From: Roseateles sp.
GTDB taxonomy: Bacteria; Pseudomonadota; Gammaproteobacteria; Burkholderiales; Burkholderiaceae_C
Assembly (NCBI GenBank): GCA_016790285.1
Contig: JAEUPJ010000077.1
Span: 1 to 64,000 of the forward strand
DNA: 64,000 bases
Direction: 5' to 3'
In this document: positions 26,184 through 33,147 of the stretch, in pieces
Numbering within the stretch: the first letter of the stretch is position 1
Layout of the letters: every line of letters starts with the position of its first letter
Made by a program: the position numbers and the translations under genes
Notes under the pieces: generated by a model
Told to the model about the DNA's origin: nothing
Database searches by the model: none
The model's input: the letters and a program-made list of their open reading frames with translations, nothing else

Positions 26184-26798
26184 ATGCGTCCTGCCCTGCT
26201 GCTTGGCCTGGCCTTGCTGAGTTCCGCCGCCATGGCGCAACAGGCCTGCGAGGTCGTGGCCCTCAGCGGCGACGCCCAGCGCCTGGACGGCAAGCCGCTG
26301 GCGCTGGGCGACAAGCTCGATGTCGGCACCCAGCTGCGCACCGGCGCCAGCGGCCGCGTGCGGCTGCGCTTCACCGACGGCTCCGTGCTCGTGCTGGCCG
26401 ACCGCAGCCAGCTGCGCATCGAGGCCTTCAGCGCACCGCCCGGCCAGCCGCGGGCGGCGGAGCTGCTGCTGGAGATGGGCCTGGTGGGCCAGCGCGTGGC
26501 GCCTTCGGCCAACGGCAGCTGGAAGGTGCGCACGCCCACGGCCGTGACGGCCGTGCGGGGCACCGAGTTCAGCGTGGAGGTGGGTGACGACCGGGCCACG
26601 GCCGTGCATGTGAAGACCGGCGAGGTCGACGTGGAGCCCTCGGGCCCGCAGACCCGCGGCATCAAGCCACGCTACCCGGTGCGGCTGCAGAAGGCGCTCA
26701 ATGGCACGCAATGCGACGGCAGCCAGTGCACGCCGGCCGTGGCGTGGACGGCCGAGAAGCTGCAGCGCCTGGACCAGCGCCTGGGGTCGCTGGATTGA
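26184..26798 (+). CDS. Exported FecR-domain protein
   Basis: A 204-aa protein: signal peptide (MRPALLLGLALLSSAAMAQ), then a FecR-type beta domain with LRTGASGRVRLRFTDGSVLV, LGDKLDVGTQL and VRTPTAVTAVRGTEFSVEV, the last being the strongest family signature. There is no membrane anchor or sigma-regulator domain, so it is a free periplasmic protein. A C-terminal pair of cysteines (CDGSQC) may form a disulfide. It sits between the CHAT protease (10 nt) and the CHASE2 enzyme, whose TTG start overlaps its stop. It may be a ligand, partner or substrate of one of them; this is inference from the operon. Confidence 0.85.
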   Translation: MRPALLLGLALLSSAAMAQQACEVVALSGDAQRLDGKPLALGDKLDVGTQLRTGASGRVRLRFTDGSVLVLADRSQLRIEAFSAPPGQPRAAELLLEMGLVGQRVAPSANGSWKVRTPTAVTAVRGTEFSVEVGDDRATAVHVKTGEVDVEPSGPQTRGIKPRYPVRLQKALNGTQCDGSQCTPAVAWTAEKLQRLDQRLGSLD

Positions 26799-29743
26799 GG
26801 GCGCGCCTGCGCTATGGGCTGATCACGCTGGTGGCAGCGCTGATGGGCCTGGCCATGGCCGCCTGGCGCGCCGACATCCCGGCGCTGGAGCGCCCCGACC
26901 ACTGGCTGCAGGACTGGCGCACCCAGTGGCGCGGCGTGGTGGCCCCCGGGCGCGAGCTGCCGCTGCTGCTGGTGCGCGTGGACGATGCCGCCTTCGAGGC
27001 CCTGGGTGGCCGCGTGCCCGACCGCGCCGACCTCGCCCGGGCCGTGCAGGCGCTTCACAGCGGCGGCGCGCGCGCCGTGGCGCTGGACATCCTGCTCTTG
27101 CCCGGCGGCGGCACGCCCGAAGCCAGTGCCGCGCTCGCCGCTGCCATGAAGGCCTGCGCCTGCGCGCTGATTCCCTTCTCCCTGCCCGACGAGGGCCGGA
27201 GCGACACCACCGTGCCGCCGCCCGTGCTGGCCCAGGCGCTGCTGCGCTACGAAGGCGACGCCGCGCTGGCGCGTGCCCAGGGCCACTACCAGCCGCACCG
27301 CGTCATCGCCCCGGAGGCAGACCTCGCAGCCGCGGCCGCGGCACTCGGCCACATCACCGTGCGACCGGGCAGCGACGGCAGCATCCGGCGCGACCTGCCG
27401 GTGCTGGCGCTCGGCGGCGAGGTCTACCCCTCGCTCGCCTTGCGGCTGGCGGCCTTCGCGCGCGGGGCCGACTGGGCGCAGGCGCGGGCACGCTTTGGCG
27501 CGGAGGTGAGCGTGGGCGAGGCCCTGCGGCTGCCGCTGGACGAGCTCTCCCGCACCAGCGTCAACTACTACGGCCCCGGCGGCCCGCAGAGCCCGTTCGA
27601 GAGTGTGGGCTTGGCGGAACTGCTGGCGGGCCGCGTCGACCCGGCGCGGCTGCGCGGTCGCATCGCCATCGTCGGCGTGTCCGCCCTGGCCGCGGGCGAC
27701 CACCTGCCGTCGCCCTTCGACGCCCGCATGCCCGGCATGGAGCGCATCGCCACCGTCACCGACAACCTGCTCACTGGCCGCAGCCTCGTGCGCCCGGCCT
27801 GGGGCGGGGCCGTGGAACTGGCGGCGGTGGTGCTGCTGCCGCTGGCCGCCGTGCTGCTGCTGGCGCGGCGCTCGCTAGGGTCCGCGCTGGCACTGATCGG
27901 GGCGGGCGTGGTGGCCCTGTTCGTCGCCACGCAATGGGCGTTCGAGGCGCATCACCTCGTCTTCTGGACGGCCCCGGCACTCGTGGCGCTGGCACTGGCC
28001 ACGCTCGGCGGCAGCGCGCTGCGCGCGGCGCGCGAGCAGGGCCAGCGCCGGGAGGCGGCGCGCCGCCTGGTGGCCAGCGAGCAGCGTTACGCGCTTGCCG
28101 CGCAGGGCGCCAACGACGGGCTGTGGGACTGGGACCTGGCCTCGGGCGAGGTCTATTACTCGCCGCGCTGGCTGGCGCTGATGGGGTTGTCGGCGGCGGA
28201 GGCGGGGCAGGGCATCCAGGCCTGGACGCTGCCGCTGGAGCCCGGCGCGCGCGCGGCCTTCGAGGCCGAACTGCAGGCCCACCTGGACGGGCGCAGCCTG
28301 CAGTTCCACCACATGCTGCATTTCCAGCAGGGCGGCCAGGAGCGCTGGCTGCTGGCGCGCGGCCTGGCCGTTCGCGAGGGCAGCCAGCCCGTGCGCATGG
28401 CCGGGTCGCTCACCGACATCTCGGAGAGCCAGCGCCTGCAGCGCCAGATCAGCTTCGACGCCCTGCACGACCGACTCACCGGGCTGGCCAACCGCGTGCT
28501 GTTCCGCGAGCAGCTCATGCAGCTGCTCACGGGCGTGCCAGCGCCCGAGACGGGCCTGCTGCTGCTCGGCCTGGACGGCTTTCGCGCGCTCAACGAGGCG
28601 CATGGCCCCATCGTGGGTGACGGCGTGCTGACCGAAGTGGCCGTGCGGCTGAAGGCGATCTACGGCGCGCGCCACCTCGTGGCCCGCATCGGCCCGGACC
28701 AGTTCGCCCTGCTGCTGGCCGGTGGCGACAGCGCCGTGGAGCTCTCTCGCGGCGTGCAGAAGCTGCTGCAGGAGCCCTTCCGCATCGCCACGCCGCCGCT
28801 GCAGGTCACCGCCGGCATCGCGTGGGCGCAGCGCCGCCACGGCCCGGCCACGGCCGACGAACTCCTGACCGCCGCGGAAGGCGCGCTGGCCCGCGCCAAG
28901 AGCGCAGGCGCCGGCCAGGTGCACGAGTTCGACCCGGCCGAGCAGCTCGTCGAGCAGTCGCGCCGCTGGCTGCGCGAGGCCATCGACACGGCCCTGGCCG
29001 CGGGCGACCAGTTCGAGCTGCACTACCAGCCCTTCGTGCGCCTGCAGGACCGGGCGCTGCTTGGCTTCGAGGCGCTCATCCGCTGGCGCCACCCGCAGCG
29101 CGGCGTGATCATGCCGGGCGACTTCATCCCCGTGGCCGAAGCCAGCGGGCAGATCTGCGCCATCGGCCGCTGGGCGCTGCTGGAAGCCGCCGCGCAGTTG
29201 CGGCGCTGGCAGCCGCTCGGGTTCACCGGCGAGGTGGCCGTCAACCTCTCCGGCGTGCAGCTCGAGCGCGACCTGGAACTGCTGGCCGACGCCCGTGCCA
29301 CGCTGGCCGCGCTCGGCAACGTACCCACGCACCGCCTGAAGCTCGAAGTCACCGAGAGCATGGCCATGGCCAACCCGCAGCGCAGCGCCGAGGTGCTGCA
29401 GGAGCTGGCCCGCATGGGCTTCAAGCTCAGCATCGACGACTTCGGCACCGGCTATTCGTCGCTGGCCTACCTGCACCGCTTCCCGTTCGACACGCTCAAG
29501 GTGGACCGCAGCTTCGTCATCCGCCTGGCGGCCGGCCAGGAAGCGCAGGAGATCGTGCGCACCATCGTGGGCCTGGCGCTGGCCCTGGGCAAGCAGACGC
29601 TGGCCGAGGGCGTCGAGGATGAAAAGCAGGCCGCCCTGCTCGCACAGCTGGGCGTGCAGGTGGGGCAGGGGTGGCTGTTCTCCAAGGCCTTGCCCGAGGC
29701 GCAGGCGACCGAGCTGATCCACCGCGCCGTGACCCCGGCGTGA
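26795..29743 (+). CDS. CHASE2-PAS-GGDEF(degenerate)-EAL membrane c-di-GMP phosphodiesterase
   Basis: A 982-aa protein. One N-terminal membrane helix leads into a periplasmic CHASE2 sensor domain (about 30-325) with ALDILLLPGGG and VSALAAGDHLPSP. Two or three further helices follow (about 335-410), then PAS (about 430-545), GGDEF (about 555-720) and EAL (about 730-980). The GGDEF motif reads GPDQF (633-637), so cyclase activity is unlikely. The EAL domain keeps EAL (759-761), DFGTGYSSL and VDRSF, so c-di-GMP hydrolysis is expected. The TTG at 26795 overlaps the FecR stop (TTGA); a longer start inside fecR cannot be excluded. The periplasmic sensor is well placed to interact with the exported FecR and CHAT proteins. 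Confidence 0.87.
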   Translation: MRARLRYGLITLVAALMGLAMAAWRADIPALERPDHWLQDWRTQWRGVVAPGRELPLLLVRVDDAAFEALGGRVPDRADLARAVQALHSGGARAVALDILLLPGGGTPEASAALAAAMKACACALIPFSLPDEGRSDTTVPPPVLAQALLRYEGDAALARAQGHYQPHRVIAPEADLAAAAAALGHITVRPGSDGSIRRDLPVLALGGEVYPSLALRLAAFARGADWAQARARFGAEVSVGEALRLPLDELSRTSVNYYGPGGPQSPFESVGLAELLAGRVDPARLRGRIAIVGVSALAAGDHLPSPFDARMPGMERIATVTDNLLTGRSLVRPAWGGAVELAAVVLLPLAAVLLLARRSLGSALALIGAGVVALFVATQWAFEAHHLVFWTAPALVALALATLGGSALRAAREQGQRREAARRLVASEQRYALAAQGANDGLWDWDLASGEVYYSPRWLALMGLSAAEAGQGIQAWTLPLEPGARAAFEAELQAHLDGRSLQFHHMLHFQQGGQERWLLARGLAVREGSQPVRMAGSLTDISESQRLQRQISFDALHDRLTGLANRVLFREQLMQLLTGVPAPETGLLLLGLDGFRALNEAHGPIVGDGVLTEVAVRLKAIYGARHLVARIGPDQFALLLAGGDSAVELSRGVQKLLQEPFRIATPPLQVTAGIAWAQRRHGPATADELLTAAEGALARAKSAGAGQVHEFDPAEQLVEQSRRWLREAIDTALAAGDQFELHYQPFVRLQDRALLGFEALIRWRHPQRGVIMPGDFIPVAEASGQICAIGRWALLEAAAQLRRWQPLGFTGEVAVNLSGVQLERDLELLADARATLAALGNVPTHRLKLEVTESMAMANPQRSAEVLQELARMGFKLSIDDFGTGYSSLAYLHRFPFDTLKVDRSFVIRLAAGQEAQEIVRTIVGLALALGKQTLAEGVEDEKQAALLAQLGVQVGQGWLFSKALPEAQATELIHRAVTPA

Positions 29744-29878
29744 CGCTGGAGAGTCGCGTCGCGAGTCACTTCATTCATGGGCGCGTCGATCGACGTGATA
29801 TCCGGGTCGTCGCACTGATCCGCGTGTTACCGCGTGCATCCATCGGCTTGCGCTTCGTCACTTCGTTAGGGGGGTGTT

Positions 29879-29895
29879 TGCCCGTCATGCGGGCA
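29879..29895 (+). promoter_or_regulatory. Inverted repeat in the 224-nt region before the KaiC-like gene
   Basis: TGCCCG-TCATG-CGGGCA lies 73 nt upstream of the KaiC-like start and directly precedes ATAGACT, a possible -10 element. It is the only clear structure between the CHASE2 gene (ends 29743) and the KaiC-like gene (starts 29968). It could be an operator for the kinase/KaiC pair; this is weakly supported. Confidence 0.35.
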
Positions 29896-29967
29896 TAGAC
29901 TGTCCGTCAAGCGGTGGCGTCGCCGCCGCAGTGGGCCAGCCGGGGCCCGCCCGAGCCGGAGTAACAG

Positions 29968-31470
29968 ATGAACACAGGCATCACCCGTTCAGCGAGCGGT
30001 GTGCCGGGGCTCGACGAAGTCCTGCATGGTGGGTTGATCGCCGGAAGGCTCTACCTCATCGATGGCGAGCCCGGTGCCGGCAAGACCACCCTGGCGCTGC
30101 AATACCTCCTGCAGGGCGTGCGTGACGGTGAGTCGACCCTGTACGTGACGCTCAGCGAGACCGCTGGCGAGCTGCGCGCGGGCGCGGCGTCGCACGGCTG
30201 GTCGCTGGAGGGCATCGAGATCGTGGAGCTGGTGGTGGACGAGGCCGAGCTCATGGGCGAGTCCGAGCTCACCATGTATCACCCGGCCGAAGTGGAGCTG
30301 GGCGAAACGACTCGCCGCATCCTGCAGGCCGTGGAACGCTGCAAGCCGCAGCGCATGGTGCTGGACTCGCTGTCGGAGCTTCGGCTGCTGGCCCAGAGTT
30401 CCTTGCGCTACCGACGCCAGATCCTCGCGCTCAAGCAGTTCTTCATCGGTCGCAACTGCACGGTGCTGTTCCTCGACGACCGCAGCAGCGAGGGCGTGGA
30501 CACCCAGCTGCACAGCATCGCGCACGGCGTCATTGCGCTGGAGCGAACCCTGCCCGCCTACGGGCCTGCGCTACGCCAGTTGCACGTGACCAAGTTGCGC
30601 GGCAGCGACTTCGTCAGCGGCCGCCAGGACCTGCTGATCACGCGCGGCGGGCTGGAGGTGTTCCCGCGGCTGGCGTCCCAGCAGCATGGCAAGCCTTTCA
30701 ACCGGGACATCCTGGCCAGTGGCGTGCCCGCGCTGGACGAGCTGCTGGGCGGCGGCACCGAGCTTGGCACGGCGACCTTGCTCGTGGGCGTGGCCGGTGC
30801 GGGCAAGTCAACGATCGCCGCCCAGTACGCCGTGGCGGCTGCGGCGCGCGGTGAGCATGCGGCCATCTTCACCTTCGAGGAGGGGCGCGAGTTGCTGCTG
30901 GACCGACTCAAGGGCCTGGGCATGGACGTCCAGGAGGGCGTGGGCTCGGGCCGGCTGCACGTGCGACAGATCAATGCGGCGGAGGTGCTGCCCAGCCAGT
31001 TCGCGAACATCGTGCGCGGCGCCGTCGAGCAGCACGGCGCGACGGTGGTCGTCATCGACAGCATCAACGGCTACATGAACGCCATGCCGGAAGAGCGCGC
31101 GCTGGGGCTGCAGCTGCATGAGCTGCTCGGCTACCTGAACAACCATGGCGTGGCCACCTTCCTCGTGTCCGCGCAGTCGGGCATGCTGGCGGGCACCATG
31201 CGCAACCCCATCGATGCCAGTTACCTGGCCGACTCGGTGGTGCTGTTTCGCATGTACGAGCACGCGGGCGCGGTGCGCAAGGCCGTCTCGGTGGTCAAGA
31301 AGCGCAGTGGCCCCCACGAGGACACCATCCGCCAGTTGTGGTTCGACGGCGCAGGCGTGCACCTCGGCCCGCCCCTCACGCACCTGCGCGGGGTGCTGAC
31401 CGGCGTGCCCGTGGAGCTGGGCGGCGAAGGCCTGGGCCATGCAGGAGGTGGTGATGAGCCTGGGCGATGA
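29968..31470 (+). CDS. KaiC-like double RecA-domain ATPase
   Basis: A 500-aa protein with two tandem KaiC domains. Domain 1 has Walker A GEPGAGKTT (33-41) and Walker B RMVLDSLSEL. Domain 2 has Walker A GVAGAGKST (Lys280), the paired catalytic glutamates in FTFEEGREL and Walker B VVVIDSINGY. At the position of the KaiC phosphosites (S431/T432) I read DASYLADS, so one serine remains and the threonine is Tyr. There is no kaiA or kaiB nearby. Proteobacterial KaiC homologues of this kind are thought to take part in stress or light/redox signalling with histidine kinases; here the next gene, overlapping by 17 nt, is a hybrid histidine kinase. Confidence 0.9.
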   Translation: MNTGITRSASGVPGLDEVLHGGLIAGRLYLIDGEPGAGKTTLALQYLLQGVRDGESTLYVTLSETAGELRAGAASHGWSLEGIEIVELVVDEAELMGESELTMYHPAEVELGETTRRILQAVERCKPQRMVLDSLSELRLLAQSSLRYRRQILALKQFFIGRNCTVLFLDDRSSEGVDTQLHSIAHGVIALERTLPAYGPALRQLHVTKLRGSDFVSGRQDLLITRGGLEVFPRLASQQHGKPFNRDILASGVPALDELLGGGTELGTATLLVGVAGAGKSTIAAQYAVAAAARGEHAAIFTFEEGRELLLDRLKGLGMDVQEGVGSGRLHVRQINAAEVLPSQFANIVRGAVEQHGATVVVIDSINGYMNAMPEERALGLQLHELLGYLNNHGVATFLVSAQSGMLAGTMRNPIDASYLADSVVLFRMYEHAGAVRKAVSVVKKRSGPHEDTIRQLWFDGAGVHLGPPLTHLRGVLTGVPVELGGEGLGHAGGGDEPGR

Positions 31471-33019
31471 GGCCCACCGCAGCTACAGCGAGCGCGTCAT
31501 CGTCATGGCACCGACGCAGCGGGACGGCGACGTCACGCGCAAGCTGTTGGCCGAGGCCCGCGTGGACGTCGTCATCGCCAAAGGTTGGCGGCACGCGGAA
31601 GAGCTGATCCACGAGGGCGCCGGCGCCTTGATGGTGACCGACGTGACCTTTGCCGACCCGGGCTTCGCGGTGCTGCTCAATGTGCTGGAGCGCCAGCCGT
31701 CGTGGTCGAACCTGCCGGTGCTCGCCTTGTGCCGGCAGGGGCAGCAGGCGCCTGCCCTGCGCGAGGCGCGGCTGCGCAACCTGACGATGCTGGACCGCCC
31801 GACGTCGGCGCGCGCCATGCTGAGCGCGGTGAAGACGGCATTGCGCGGGCGGCGCTGGCAGTACCAGATCCGCGACCAGATCGAGTCGCTGCTCAGCGCG
31901 GAGCGTTCGCTGCGCCTGGCAGACCAGCGCAAGGACGAGTTCCTCGCCACGCTGGCGCATGAGCTGCGCAACCCCCTGGCGCCCATCCGCACCGGGCTTC
32001 AGCTGCTGGGCGCGGGCCCGCCGGCGGATGCCGCGCAGTACCGCGCGGTGACCCACATGATGGAGCGGCAGATGAACCAGCTGCGCCGGCTCATCGACGA
32101 CCTGCTGGAGGTGTCGCGCATCTCCACAGGCAAGCTGACGCTGCAGCGCGAGCCGCTGGACCTGCGCGAGGTGGTCTCGATGGCGCTGGAGGCCTGCCAG
32201 CCCCTGATCGACCGCGGCGGTCACCGCATGAGCGTGACCGTGCCGGACGAGCCGCTGTGGGTGGATGGCGACCCGGCCCGGTTGTCGCAGGCCTTGAGCA
32301 ACCTGCTCAACAACGCGTGCAAGTACACGCCCGACGGCGGCAGCATCTGGCTCACGCTCGGCCGGGCGGATGGCCAGGCCGTGCTGCGGGTGCGCGACAG
32401 CGGCGTGGGGCTGCCTGAGGACATGATCGCTCGCGTGTTCGACATGTTCGCGCAGGTGAACCGTTCGCTGGAGCGCGCCCAGGGCGGCCTGGGCATCGGG
32501 CTGGCCCTGGTGCGCAGCCTAGTGACGATGCATGGGGGTCGGGTCGTGGCCGAGAGCCCCGGGCCCGGTCAAGGCAGCAGCTTCACCATCGAGCTGCCCC
32601 TGGCGGCCGAGGACTCGGTGCCGGCGCCCCTGCCAGTGCGTCTGGAGCCAGGCACACCGCAGGCGCTGCGCATCCTCGTCGTGGACGACAACGAGGATGC
32701 CGCCGCGTCCCTGGCCATGCTCCTGGCGCTTTCGGGCCATGCGGTGGAGGTGGAGAACAGCGGGCAGGCGGCCCTGCGCAAGGCGGAGACGTTCCTGCCC
32801 CAGGCCGTGTTGTGCGACCTGGGCATGCCGGGCATGAGCGGGCACGAGTTCGCGACCCGCCTGCGGCAGGACCGGCGCTTTGCCGCCACGCTGCTGGTGG
32901 CGCTGACGGGCTGGGGCTCGGAGGACGACAAGCGCCGCTCGCGCGCCGCGGGCTTCAACGAGCACCTGATCAAGCCGGCCAGCGTGGACGAAGTGGCGGC
33001 GCTGCTTGCCCGGGTCTAA
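31454..33019 (+). CDS. Hybrid histidine kinase coupled to the KaiC-like ATPase
   Basis: A 521-aa cytoplasmic protein with no membrane helix. A degenerate receiver-like N-terminal domain (about 10-125, VIVMAPTQRDGDV start) is followed by HisKA (His169 in LATLAHELRNPLAPI), HATPase (NNACKYTPDGG, DSGVGLP, GGLGIGLALVRSLV) and a C-terminal receiver with DDNED and phospho-acceptor Asp455 in LCDLGMPGMSG. I chose the ATG at 31454 because GGAGG sits 5 nt upstream; an ATG at 31439 is also in frame. Overlap with the KaiC-like gene implies tight co-expression, and the N-terminal domain is the likely docking site for it. No DNA-binding output is adjacent. Confidence 0.88.
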   Translation: MSLGDEAHRSYSERVIVMAPTQRDGDVTRKLLAEARVDVVIAKGWRHAEELIHEGAGALMVTDVTFADPGFAVLLNVLERQPSWSNLPVLALCRQGQQAPALREARLRNLTMLDRPTSARAMLSAVKTALRGRRWQYQIRDQIESLLSAERSLRLADQRKDEFLATLAHELRNPLAPIRTGLQLLGAGPPADAAQYRAVTHMMERQMNQLRRLIDDLLEVSRISTGKLTLQREPLDLREVVSMALEACQPLIDRGGHRMSVTVPDEPLWVDGDPARLSQALSNLLNNACKYTPDGGSIWLTLGRADGQAVLRVRDSGVGLPEDMIARVFDMFAQVNRSLERAQGGLGIGLALVRSLVTMHGGRVVAESPGPGQGSSFTIELPLAAEDSVPAPLPVRLEPGTPQALRILVVDDNEDAAASLAMLLALSGHAVEVENSGQAALRKAETFLPQAVLCDLGMPGMSGHEFATRLRQDRRFAATLLVALTGWGSEDDKRRSRAAGFNEHLIKPASVDEVAALLARV

Positions 33020-33147
33020 CGCTTGCCGCCCGCCCGTCGGGGCGGCCGTGCCCGATCGCGCCCTTGGGATCTGACGAACGGCTCGGCGCCGGAAACCGCG
33101 CAGAATGCGCCGGCCTGCGCATGACAGGCGATGGTGGAGACAAGCGA

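Noticed and set aside
23672..26665. 997-codon open frame opposite the CHAT gene
   Set aside because: Antisense frame created by GC-rich codons; the CHAT protein has complete motifs and signal peptide.
29968..31470. A true circadian clock
   Set aside because: No kaiA or kaiB, and the threonine phosphosite is replaced by tyrosine.
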